A stretch of 58,119 nt of DNA. Origin: a virus. The position numbers and the translations under genes are program-made. Numbering within the stretch: the first letter of the stretch is position 1; the number at the start of each line of letters is the position of its first letter. Positions 48,777-57,706 of this stretch are shown piece by piece. The notes below the pieces were generated by a model. That model was given only the letters and a program-made list of their open reading frames with translations, did not search any database and was not told the DNA's origin. The stretch is taken from positions 1 to 58,119 of IMG/VR virus record IMGVR_UViG_3300046167_000289; one strand, 5' to 3'.

Positions 48777-49103
48777 TTAATATGTCCAAATTACTTCACT
48801 AGATTTTTCTTTATCATCATCTACGTGAATAAATGAACTTGCAACACCTATTCTATTAAAGCCGACACTTATAAGAGCGTTTAAGACAATATATCTTGTA
48901 CTACTATCGTTTGCCCTTATATCTACTGCAAGTCCTTTTAAATGGCTTGAATTAGGTTTCCCACCAACACGAGCATTTTGGTCTGGATTTCTGTAAGCAG
49001 AATTAATTGTAAAAGGTATGTTAGCCAACTCTCTTGCCTTATCTAATTTAGCAAGAAAGTCAGCATCCATTTTATACTCTATTTCTTTAAAGTATTTACT
49101 CAC
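48777..49103 (-). CDS. M15 D-Ala-D-Ala carboxypeptidase endolysin (intact copy)
   Basis: 108 residues with a GTG start that overlaps the preceding small membrane gene. SAYRNPDQNARVGGK, SSHLKGLAVDI (H54, D61) and FIHVDDD (H93) give the zinc ligands and the active-site pattern of Peptidase_M15_3. There is no signal peptide, so it needs the holin to reach the cell wall. It cleaves the peptide part of peptidoglycan. Confidence 0.85.
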   Translation of the reverse strand: MSKYFKEIEYKMDADFLAKLDKARELANIPFTINSAYRNPDQNARVGGKPNSSHLKGLAVDIRANDSSTRYIVLNALISVGFNRIGVASSFIHVDDDKEKSSEVIWTY

Positions 49104-49245
49104 TCTTATTTTTTAAGTTAAAAATCTTTAGAACTGTATATGCAATAGACACCACTAAAAGCGTTAATTTTAGCCATTGCTCTGCATCAGAGAAACTTAC
49201 TGTAAAAGTAAGGAAATTTATAAACGCTAATTTTAGGTCTTGCAT
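49096..49245 (-). CDS. Small holin-like membrane protein, 49 aa (intact copy)
   Basis: MQDLKLAFINFLTFTVSFSD leads to a hydrophobic helix WLKLTLLVVSIAYTVLKIF and a polar tail. The stop overlaps the endolysin start. A single-helix protein ahead of an endolysin suggests a holin or pinholin, alongside the 130-residue holin-like protein. Confidence 0.6.
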   Translation of the reverse strand: MQDLKLAFINFLTFTVSFSDAEQWLKLTLLVVSIAYTVLKIFNLKNKSE

Positions 49246-49254
49246 ATCCACTTT

Positions 49255-49656
49255 TTACAACTTTAATGAATCATAGCTTAACCCAAAGAAAGAATGTACT
49301 CCATCACCCTCGATTTCTACTGCGTAAGATTTCCAACCATAAGGATGGTCTACTGATGTTACCTCTGGTGTTACAATCATACCCTCATCATCTAAAACAG
49401 CTTCTTCTTCTACTGTTGTGATTTCTGCATCATCCCAAGCAACATCTAAATGCCATTTGTCAGATAATACTGGAGCAGTAATTTCTTCGCCCTCTTCATC
49501 GTATTCTCCTTGTTCTAAAACGATGTTACCTAATTGTACAATAGTACTTTTGTGAGTTGGATATTCGTTTCCGTTTTCATCTGTTGCAGTTCCTAAAGCA
49601 TCAATCTTTTCTTGTGCTTGTTCTTTTGAGTTAAACTCGTATTTTGAAATTCTCAT
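49255..49656 (-). CDS. Acidic hypothetical protein, 133 aa (copy 2)
   Basis: The protein is identical to 12176-12577. Confidence 0.6.
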   Translation of the reverse strand: MRISKYEFNSKEQAQEKIDALGTATDENGNEYPTHKSTIVQLGNIVLEQGEYDEEGEEITAPVLSDKWHLDVAWDDAEITTVEEEAVLDDEGMIVTPEVTSVDHPYGWKSYAVEIEGDGVHSFFGLSYDSLKL

Positions 49657-49666
49657 TGTATATAAT

Positions 49667-50854
49667 TTATATTGTTGTTAATGTAATTGCTTCTGCATCT
49701 GTAAAACCATTGTTATAAAGTTTCCAATCTTTTATTTTCATTTCTGCATCGTAGTTTTCACCAACGTTTAAAATTTCTGATGTTGTACTAAATGTTGTTG
49801 CACTTGCACTTGTCACTGTTGAAACTTGTATACCATTACAAAACACTTTTAAGGTAGTTCCAGTTTTAGTGTATAATAGTTTTCTTCTTAAACCAAAATC
49901 TTGTTCCGACATTGATGGTGTCATATCTACATTAACATTAGCAACACCAGTATATCTAAATTCGTGTGTATTTGAATTTGGAAATTGTATCATATAAAAA
50001 TTTGCGTTGTCATCATCTCTAAAACCAAGTTGATTTCTAAACCCAGAACTATTTCCATTTGGTAATTCATAATCTACAAACATAGCCATATCAGTTAAAC
50101 CAGACATTAAATTATTTTGATTATTAGCTTCTTCTCTCAACCTCGTTACTACACCTCCAGATGTAGGAATATACGATGTAGCGTAACTGCCTTGTTCTGC
50201 TTGAAATCCATATACTAAAATATCAGCAGTATCAACACCACTTGTACCACCTCTTAAACCTAAACCTGCCCAAGCATTTGAAACTCCGTTTCTACTGAAA
50301 GTAAATCTTTTCCATTCCCCAGTTACTATTGTTTCATTACTATCAGCATTTGTATGCCATAATATTTTTTGCTCTGCTCCATTAGTAGATTTCATCCATA
50401 CAGACAAAAACCAATAATTTTGAGCGCCTATGTTTTGTCTTATTACAGTCCTATCACTTGAAGTTGTTCCTCCATTTAAATCAAATTGTATTCTTTGTGC
50501 GTTTTGTGTACCATCTGGACTTATAGCATAATCATTAGTTACAATAGGAGCAATAACAGTTCCAGTAGTAACAAAACCCCAACCAGTTGAACCAAATGTT
50601 TCTGAATTAGTTATTGCATTACTCCTACTCGGCTCTAACAATAAAGCACCTTTAGTATTATCCTTATAATCAACTCTTGGTTCTCCACTACCAACAGTTT
50701 CAATTAAACCATCTTTATTTACAACAGTAGCAGAACTTCCTCTACTAAAGTCAAAAGGTAATGGCTTATAGTTGTTATTTTCTGAATTGTAAGCAAGTAT
50801 AGTATCTTTCTTTCCATACCATTCTCCGTTACCAAATTTTAATGTATTCGCCAT
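49667..50854 (-). CDS. Tail fibre-like protein, 395 aa (paralogue C, copy 2)
   Basis: The first about 80 residues are those of 12599-13843. The rest is replaced: a different beta-sandwich (GSTGWGFVTTGTVIAP), the linker SYATSYIPTSGGVVTR and a different C-terminal lectin-like domain ending DWKLYNNGFTDAEAITLTTI. This points to exchange of the receptor-binding part while the virion anchor is kept. Confidence 0.7.
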   Translation of the reverse strand: MANTLKFGNGEWYGKKDTILAYNSENNNYKPLPFDFSRGSSATVVNKDGLIETVGSGEPRVDYKDNTKGALLLEPSRSNAITNSETFGSTGWGFVTTGTVIAPIVTNDYAISPDGTQNAQRIQFDLNGGTTSSDRTVIRQNIGAQNYWFLSVWMKSTNGAEQKILWHTNADSNETIVTGEWKRFTFSRNGVSNAWAGLGLRGGTSGVDTADILVYGFQAEQGSYATSYIPTSGGVVTRLREEANNQNNLMSGLTDMAMFVDYELPNGNSSGFRNQLGFRDDDNANFYMIQFPNSNTHEFRYTGVANVNVDMTPSMSEQDFGLRRKLLYTKTGTTLKVFCNGIQVSTVTSASATTFSTTSEILNVGENYDAEMKIKDWKLYNNGFTDAEAITLTTI

Positions 50855-50855
50855 C

Positions 50856-52139
50856 TTATAATGTGTTTAAGTTTAATTCTGTTACTAATTCGTTTAATGA
50901 ACGATAACTTGTTATATATTCTAATTCTTCGTCTGTTAGTGCTATATCGTAGTAGCCAACTTCTTTTGTTTTTCCGTAGAATTCTGATGCTGTTGAAGAA
51001 AAATTTACTTGTTTTAAAACACCATTTGCAAATGTATTACCTACATTATTTGAACCTACCTCAAAACCATTTAAAAATAAACTAAAATCATTTTGTTTGT
51101 ACTTTAAAATTATTTTATTTGATAACGTAGCGTTAAAAGATGTTGCATTAAATAAAAATTGTTCAGTACCATTATTTACTATCGAGTATAAACTACCATC
51201 TCCATTAGCAATCTGTAATCTAACATATTGAGATGCATTTATCCCATTAGATACTTCAATTCTTCTTGTTCCTCCACCAGCACCAGCAAAAGCACTTATA
51301 TCAGCAAACAATACTCCCTCACTATCATTAAACACTTCACTATTACCAGAATCAGTAGCTGTTTCAGCAGCACGTGGTACTGTTGAGCCAGAGGTTGGGA
51401 TGTAGGATGTAGCAAATGAATTGGCTTCAAGCATAGCTCCCCATACATAAACTCCACTTGTTCCGTCTCCTTGATAATTCCTAACCTTATTATCATTTAA
51501 TAAAAATAATTGAAATACATTAATACTTGTAAGTGTTGAATCCGCAGTAAAATTATTAGTTATCTTAAACCAACCATTACCATAATCCTTAATACTTCCA
51601 TTACCATTTAAAACAGTACCATTAAGTATATCAAAATCCGTTAAAGCATCTCCAGAACCAAAAGCACTTGCAAACCTAACATATCTTCTTTCTGCTTTTT
51701 TAACAAATATACTAACACTATAACTAACACCATTTGAAATACTTAAAACATTAGCCAACCTATGAAATGTATTTGTACTATCTTCTTTTAATTTATCAGC
51801 ATTTAAACTGCCATCTGGAGAGATTATGTTGTTACTTGTTATATTTGAATTAGATTTAGTCCAACTACCATTTGACATATCCTCACTATAAGCTACCAAA
51901 TTAGTAGATGCATTCTCTAACAAAAGAACACCATCTGCACTATCTGTATAATCTATTCTTGGTATATCTTTACCTACTACTTCTATTAATCCCTCTTTGT
52001 TTACTCTTGTAGCAATACTATCTCTTTCAAAATTGAAAGGTAGAGGTTTATAGTTTTCGTTCTCTGAATTGTATGCAAGTAAAGAATTTTTCTTCGTTGC
52101 CCAATTTCCGTCTGTTCCTAAATTTAAAGTATTTGCCAT
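50856..52139 (-). CDS. Tail fibre-like protein, 427 aa (paralogue B, intact)
   Basis: MANTLNLGTDGNWATKKNSL, FNFERDSIATRVNKEGLIE, LLLENASTNLVAYSED, a carbohydrate-binding-like middle, SFATSYIPTSGSTVPR and a LamG-like C-terminus (FNDSEGVLFADISAF ... YYDIALTDEELEYITS). N- and C-terminal parts match the broken copy 1 gene, whereas the middle does not. Confidence 0.72.
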   Translation of the reverse strand: MANTLNLGTDGNWATKKNSLLAYNSENENYKPLPFNFERDSIATRVNKEGLIEVVGKDIPRIDYTDSADGVLLLENASTNLVAYSEDMSNGSWTKSNSNITSNNIISPDGSLNADKLKEDSTNTFHRLANVLSISNGVSYSVSIFVKKAERRYVRFASAFGSGDALTDFDILNGTVLNGNGSIKDYGNGWFKITNNFTADSTLTSINVFQLFLLNDNKVRNYQGDGTSGVYVWGAMLEANSFATSYIPTSGSTVPRAAETATDSGNSEVFNDSEGVLFADISAFAGAGGGTRRIEVSNGINASQYVRLQIANGDGSLYSIVNNGTEQFLFNATSFNATLSNKIILKYKQNDFSLFLNGFEVGSNNVGNTFANGVLKQVNFSSTASEFYGKTKEVGYYDIALTDEELEYITSYRSLNELVTELNLNTL

Positions 52140-52141
52140 AT

Positions 52142-52684
52142 CTATTTTGTTATATTATATTCTTTTAATTTATCTAATTGCGTCAATGCAAAATTGTATG
52201 CTATTGATGCTCTTTCTTCTGTATCAAAAGAACCTAAATTTACAACCTTTCCATTAACGCTTGTTGTGGCTCTCCATCTATTAATTCCTTTATCATTATA
52301 GTAAACACCTACATATTTACTTGAATAACCTTTTCTATCTTTAGTAGTGTTAACTCTACTTGTTACTATTTGTAGGTTTTCTGCATTATTGTTTAAAGAA
52401 TTATTATCTATATGGTCAACTATTAATTTATGCCCACAAGGTTTGTGATTTAAAAAAGCCATAGCTACTAATTGATGAACTCTAAATTTTCTTCTTGTGT
52501 TATTTTTTGTTAATCCAACAATTGGGTAGCGTTCATTTTTTATATTTGATTTTAATATCATTTCTTTTACAAAATAACCACCATTACCTTTATTATCTAC
52601 CCATCTTTTTAACGATTTAACTCTACCTAAATCACTAACTTGATATTTGCCCTCGTATCCTTTTATGTCTTTCCAATTTTCCAT
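52142..52684 (-). CDS. NUMOD4-HNH-AP2 homing endonuclease (copy 2)
   Basis: 180 residues. NUMOD4 (ENWKDIKGYEGKYQVSDLGR, from residue 2), then HNH (LIVDHIDNNSLNNNAENLQIVT, about 88-109), then an AP2-like DNA-binding domain (SKYVGVYYNDKGINRWRATT and FDTEERASIAYNFAL). A free-standing homing endonuclease. It fills the gap occupied by an unrelated HNH gene in copy 1. Confidence 0.9.
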   Translation of the reverse strand: MENWKDIKGYEGKYQVSDLGRVKSLKRWVDNKGNGGYFVKEMILKSNIKNERYPIVGLTKNNTRRKFRVHQLVAMAFLNHKPCGHKLIVDHIDNNSLNNNAENLQIVTSRVNTTKDRKGYSSKYVGVYYNDKGINRWRATTSVNGKVVNLGSFDTEERASIAYNFALTQLDKLKEYNITK

Positions 52685-52719
52685 ATTACTAATATAGTGA
52701 ATTTTTCTTATAATTAATA

Positions 52720-53994
52720 CTATTCAACCGAATATAATTGAGAATTAGCCATATCTTGAAAAGATACCCAAGACGTTAGTGTTTCTAATTCGCTATCTGT
52801 TAATGCAGTATCAAAGTATTGTAGTTGTTTAGTGTTTCCGTAGAAAGGAAAAGAACCAGTAAACTGCTTGAAATCTAAACTATCTAAAGATGAATTACCA
52901 GTTGAACCACTTAATTGCTCATCAACTTTAAATCCATTTACATACAAGTTAAAATCAGAATTCGACCATTTAAAAGATATTTTATTGTAATCAGTAATAT
53001 TAAAATCATCATAAGTAGCAACATAAATTGCAATACTATTATTAATATAAGCAACTTTTATCCTATTACCAGCGTTATCATATCTTAAGAATAATCTTTG
53101 AGAGATGTTTTGGCTGTTATATATCTGTAAATATCTTATAGAACCATCATCAACAAACCCACTTATCTCTGCCATCAAAACACCCTCACTATCATTAAAA
53201 GTAGCTGCATCTCCAGAACCAGTAGCAGTTTCAGCTGAACGAGTAACTGCACTTCCGTTAGTTGGAATGTATGATGTTGGATAAGAACCATTTTCGAATT
53301 GCAAACCAAAAATATATAAACCATCTACACCATTAGCAACCCAATCATCTTGATAACTTTCATTAGTTACTCTAACTGTATAATTACCTACTGAATAAGT
53401 TACGTTTGTAGCAGTTACAGAATATCTATACCAACCATTACCATAACTTTCAACTTTTACTGTTGAATTAGTTGAATGAATAGTACCGTTTGAAGAATCT
53501 CCTTTAACTTCGTGTGCAGTAGTTCCATCATAAAAATATAATCTAAATTTACTATAATTTCCAGCTTTTATAAAAACAGATAATGTATTAGTTCCAGCAG
53601 TTAAAGAAGCATTTTGATATATTTGATGCCTACTATTAGCTGTTGTTGGTCTTAAAAAAGTTCCGTTTAAAACACCGCTTGGAGATATATTTTGATTACT
53701 TATTATATCTAAATTAGTTGATGAATAACCACTCAAATCTTCACTATTTGTAATTAAATTAGTTCTCTGTGGCTCTAAAATATGATGCGGACATCCACTT
53801 ACAACACCATCAATCATTGGATAGTTTAATCTTGATACTCCGTTTCCAACTGTTTCAATCAGTCCATCTTTATTTATTCTTGTTGCTGAACCACTACGTG
53901 AAAAGTCAAAATCCCCTACACCACTTGATGGTAGTACGGAATAAAACTTGCTTCCTTGTGCAGCTGGTATTAATGCTAATTTTGGTTTTGCCAT
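52720..53994 (-). CDS. Tail fibre-like protein, 424 aa (paralogue A, copy 2)
   Basis: The protein is identical to 15801-17075. Confidence 0.7.
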   Translation of the reverse strand: MAKPKLALIPAAQGSKFYSVLPSSGVGDFDFSRSGSATRINKDGLIETVGNGVSRLNYPMIDGVVSGCPHHILEPQRTNLITNSEDLSGYSSTNLDIISNQNISPSGVLNGTFLRPTTANSRHQIYQNASLTAGTNTLSVFIKAGNYSKFRLYFYDGTTAHEVKGDSSNGTIHSTNSTVKVESYGNGWYRYSVTATNVTYSVGNYTVRVTNESYQDDWVANGVDGLYIFGLQFENGSYPTSYIPTNGSAVTRSAETATGSGDAATFNDSEGVLMAEISGFVDDGSIRYLQIYNSQNISQRLFLRYDNAGNRIKVAYINNSIAIYVATYDDFNITDYNKISFKWSNSDFNLYVNGFKVDEQLSGSTGNSSLDSLDFKQFTGSFPFYGNTKQLQYFDTALTDSELETLTSWVSFQDMANSQLYSVE

Positions 53995-53999
53995 TGTTT

Positions 54000-54182
54000 T
54001 TAATTTTGTATGTCTTGTATTCCTATTCTATGTATTGAATCAGCTAAACATTTCTTTGCTTCAACTTCTTGTCTATCCTCCATATTAAACTGACCTTGTA
54101 TCATTTCAGTAGATGTCCCTATTGAAGATGCAGTATCAATCGTAACTCCCCACCAAGTACTATCGTATATTTCGTTTGCCAT
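54000..54182 (-). CDS. Small structural-region protein, 60 aa (copy 2)
   Basis: Identical to 17081-17263. Confidence 0.55.
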   Translation of the reverse strand: MANEIYDSTWWGVTIDTASSIGTSTEMIQGQFNMEDRQEVEAKKCLADSIHRIGIQDIQN

Positions 54183-54279
54183 CTTTCTTTTTCTTATCTT
54201 TGTTAAACTCTTTATAAAAACTATTTAACTTTATTATGTTAACTGTTTTTGTTTTATATGTCTTTTTTTTTAAACTCAT
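54160..54279 (-). CDS. Very basic 39-aa protein (copy 2)
   Basis: Identical to 17241-17360. Confidence 0.5.
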   Translation of the reverse strand: MSLKKKTYKTKTVNIIKLNSFYKEFNKDKKKKDGKRNIR

Positions 54280-54791
54280 TACAAAACAAAACTTGAAAAC
54301 TCATTAGCATCCTTATCAGGGTACATATCTCCGTTACTGTTATTATTATACTCAGGATATTTATTACTATTAAAGCAAATGTAATCTAAGAACCTCTTCG
54401 TATAAAACTCAGCTCTATCATTTATCTTACTCATCATTCTATCAACATCACTATAATTAACAGAATCCGAATCTTCCCCTCTATGCTTCGATATACCTCC
54501 ATTATCAATTTTAAACATAGAAAAAGGGAAGTATTCAGCTTGAGTAAACCAAATCAACATTGGCTTAATATAAACGTCTCTAAGGCTCTTATAATCACTA
54601 TTAGCAGGTAAGTCTATATCACCTGATATTATTAAAGCCTGTAACTTGTCGTATAAGTTACCACCTAAATAATTTTGTATGTGTATATCCTGTGCCACTT
54701 CAACAAAGTGAATTAACTTGTCAGCATCAGTACTACCACTAATTATTGACTTAGCTTTTAAATCTTGTATTGTTATGAATAATGCTTTCAT
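54279..54791 (-). CDS. Probable head-tail connector protein (copy 2)
   Basis: Identical to 17360-17872. Confidence 0.6.
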   Translation of the reverse strand: MKALFITIQDLKAKSIISGSTDADKLIHFVEVAQDIHIQNYLGGNLYDKLQALIISGDIDLPANSDYKSLRDVYIKPMLIWFTQAEYFPFSMFKIDNGGISKHRGEDSDSVNYSDVDRMMSKINDRAEFYTKRFLDYICFNSNKYPEYNNNSNGDMYPDKDANEFSSFVL

Positions 54792-56554
54792 ATGCCTAAA
54801 GTCTTTCTTATTTTATTTAAAGTACTTCTATAAGCACCTCTATCTGCTCTATCTATCATTCTTTCACCCATCTCGCTTGGGTTCTTAGGTTCTTTTAAAC
54901 CCTTTCCGTAAGCATTAGATGAATCAACTTGCTTACCATCTTTCTTTTTGTAAACTCTTAACTCCCAATAGTGATGACAGTTCTTACCGCCTTTGTATTT
55001 TAGTAAACTGTAGTTTCTACCTTTATGACCTAACTCTTTGTTTACACCCCTAAAAGACATCATATTAATATCTTCCTTTCTAAATACAACCTTTCTACCT
55101 GTTAATATTTCCATTCTCTTACAGAAATCTCTACTGTTTGGAGACTTTCTCTCTGGCATATAAGCGTATCTAATTTTATACACACCATCGTCTTCAGATG
55201 ACGCTTTATCAGAATACTTGATTTCAGCCATTTTAACGGACTCATTTTCGTCTTGGTATATCTCACTATGGATTACCTCCCAATCATCGCTTAAAACCTC
55301 TCCTAAAGCCTCTAATTGGCTAATCATATCATCACCCTCCTCTTCAGAAAAGTCTTTATTGTCTTCAGCAGATAATTTCTCTCCTGTTTCCTCTTCTTTT
55401 CTAATCTTAGTAGATACGTTGTCTAACTCTGTAAATTCGATTGGTTGTAATGTAACGAAATATAAATCTTGGTATATCTTGTTAAATTCAAGTATCTCTG
55501 TTAATCCATAGATAATACCATCTTGAAATGGTCTGATAATTACGTTATCCATTAATACAGATGCAGTTCTTAATTCTTCTGCATTGTTACCAAAACCTGT
55601 GTTGTCTTTAATACCTAAAAGTATTGGAGATACAATTCCGTGTCCTAACATTATCTTCTCTCTTGCCTCATCAGATAAGAATTGATATTGTGCGTGAGCA
55701 TCTGGTAAGTGTATAGCCTCTATATCAGCTTTAGTTTCTGCTGATTCGTTAAATGCAATAATAGCTTTACCACTATTAGAGCTACCACTAAACTTTTGGT
55801 TAATCTTGCTCTCTATAGACTGTTGAGTCTCAGCATTAGGTATACCATTATTAAAGTTTACAAATAAACTCGGTTGTAATCCATTCTCTATATTCGATAA
55901 ATGATAGTTAGATACTTCTGATTCTAACTCACTATATTGCAAAGATGCTTGATAATCTACTGTAGAGTAGTAATAGAAACCACTTCTGTAAGGTTTAAAC
56001 ACATAAAGTTCGTTTACTTGAGATTTACTACCATTACCAAATGTAGGTATTCTTTTAGGATTATCTGAGTTTTTACAGTCCTTCCAGGATGGATGATAGT
56101 AATAAGCCTTTATAACACCTTTAGTAGCCTTCTCAGCTCTAAGAGTCTCCATAGGAAAGTGAGATACCTTTAGTATTTTTGTTTTAGCTTTGTTGTATGT
56201 TAGTTGCATAACACCTTGACCTAACAACTTGTAATCATTAACAAGTCTCTTAACTTCTCTTGGTCTAAGTAGTTTTTTCATTCTAACATAATCTTCAGGA
56301 AATAAATCTGAATTAGTAGATTCTAAACCTCTACCGTAAATCATATCAACAATACCGTTAATACATCTACCATTAGTAGGACTGTCAAGGTATCTATCTA
56401 TAAGATTATCAAAATAATCGTTATTATCCCCAAATGCAACCCACTCTTTATTGTGAACCTCTTTGATTGTAGGAACTTGGTAAGAAGACATATTGACAAC
56501 TCTAATGCTATCTTTGTATTCTTTACTAACTGTATTTTTCTTATTTGAACTCAT
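54788..56554 (-). CDS. Portal protein with extra C-terminal domain (copy 2)
   Basis: Identical to 17869-19635. Confidence 0.8.
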   Translation of the reverse strand: MSSNKKNTVSKEYKDSIRVVNMSSYQVPTIKEVHNKEWVAFGDNNDYFDNLIDRYLDSPTNGRCINGIVDMIYGRGLESTNSDLFPEDYVRMKKLLRPREVKRLVNDYKLLGQGVMQLTYNKAKTKILKVSHFPMETLRAEKATKGVIKAYYYHPSWKDCKNSDNPKRIPTFGNGSKSQVNELYVFKPYRSGFYYYSTVDYQASLQYSELESEVSNYHLSNIENGLQPSLFVNFNNGIPNAETQQSIESKINQKFSGSSNSGKAIIAFNESAETKADIEAIHLPDAHAQYQFLSDEAREKIMLGHGIVSPILLGIKDNTGFGNNAEELRTASVLMDNVIIRPFQDGIIYGLTEILEFNKIYQDLYFVTLQPIEFTELDNVSTKIRKEEETGEKLSAEDNKDFSEEEGDDMISQLEALGEVLSDDWEVIHSEIYQDENESVKMAEIKYSDKASSEDDGVYKIRYAYMPERKSPNSRDFCKRMEILTGRKVVFRKEDINMMSFRGVNKELGHKGRNYSLLKYKGGKNCHHYWELRVYKKKDGKQVDSSNAYGKGLKEPKNPSEMGERMIDRADRGAYRSTLNKIRKTLGI

Positions 56555-56989
56555 TATATTATGTATGTGTTATCATCTACTGTACTGTAAGGCTTGTAAA
56601 TTGTGCCATTACCTATCTCGTGTTTCTCAGTTACTCTTTCAGAAGTAGTCTGAGATGTTGCGTATATCTTATCTCTATACCACAATTTATCATTGTTAGT
56701 TATCTCTAAGTAATAAGTAGAGTCTTCCTCAAGAATTGTTGGACTAAACTTAAGATTAGTAAAGTTTGAGATCACTTGCTATGTAAATAACGTCTAAAAC
56801 CTCTTCTTTACCATCTCCATCTCTCCTTAATTTAATAGAATAATCCATAGTTAGGATAAAATCTAAACAAGTAGATTCTTCAAAAACTCCTCCCTCAGAC
56901 AATACTCTTGCCTTTAGGGTGTTGTTAAAGACACTTCTCGCTGCAATACTAATTGTCTTTTCTCCTAATGTCGGTTCTAATATTAACAT
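56554..56989 (-). pseudogene. Beta-rich structural-region protein (frameshifted in copy 2)
   Basis: Homologue of the intact 19635-20069 gene. An extra G near 56769 (gtttgagatc against gtttgaatc) splits the frame into an N-terminal piece (56756-56989) and a C-terminal piece (56554-56775). A few substitutions surround it. A sequencing or consensus error is likely. Confidence 0.65.
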
Positions 56990-57028
56990 ACTATGATAAC
57001 TAAATAATTTATTTTTGTTTTATTTAAT

Positions 57029-57053
57029 AAAAAAACCCCACCAAATGGTAGGG
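57029..57053 (-). terminator. Terminator after the tail-tube gene (copy 2)
   Basis: Same stem as 20109-20133 (57036-57042 with 57047-57053), followed by T7 on the minus strand. Confidence 0.8.
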
Positions 57054-57077
57054 CTTAGTTTAATTGATAAATTACTA

Positions 57078-57623
57078 TTATGCAATAGTAAATCCAGCAG
57101 CAGTAATGTTTTCAGCAGGGGTATTTCCTGCAGCTGCAACGTTAATGAAGTTTGCAGGTGCTTTTTCCATACCTGTAAAACTTAGAGTATATCCACTCAT
57201 ATCAGCCATAGCTCCACCTGTTACTACAGTACCTCCTGTTACGTCAGCACCATACTCAGCTCCAGCTAAGAATACATTTCCGTTATTGTCTTCGATAAGA
57301 ATGTTTGGTCTTCCGAAAGATAATAATTTAATAGTATTGTGGTCTTCTTTAGTTAATTTTTTAAGTGTCAACTCTAACACTTGTTCAAATGCAGTAGTTC
57401 CATTCTCTCTACTTGATTGAATGTTTTCTGTATAGGTAGAGTTTCCTCTAACTTCGTATTTGTAAGCACTTGGAGAACCAGCAACTGCATCAATTACATC
57501 TACATCTGTAGAATCGTATGTTATACCAGTTATGTCTCCAAAATTTACAAAATAAACAGCATTGATTCCTCCAACACTATCTTTACAAGGTTCTGTTCTA
57601 CCTAAAGTAATATCACAAGCCAT
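57078..57623 (-). CDS. Putative major tail tube protein (copy 2)
   Basis: Identical to 20158-20703. Confidence 0.6.
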   Translation of the reverse strand: MACDITLGRTEPCKDSVGGINAVYFVNFGDITGITYDSTDVDVIDAVAGSPSAYKYEVRGNSTYTENIQSSRENGTTAFEQVLELTLKKLTKEDHNTIKLLSFGRPNILIEDNNGNVFLAGAEYGADVTGGTVVTGGAMADMSGYTLSFTGMEKAPANFINVAAAGNTPAENITAAGFTIA

Positions 57624-57650
57624 AATATTTATTTTTTATTTATTAGTTAT

Positions 57651-57686
57651 AAAAAAAGGGATAGATAGTAATTACCTACCCCTCTT
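57651..57686 (-). terminator. Terminator after the major capsid gene (copy 2)
   Basis: Same stem as 20731-20766 (57657-57664 with 57676-57683). Confidence 0.75.
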
Positions 57687-57706
57687 TTTGTTTATTTATT
57701 TGAATC

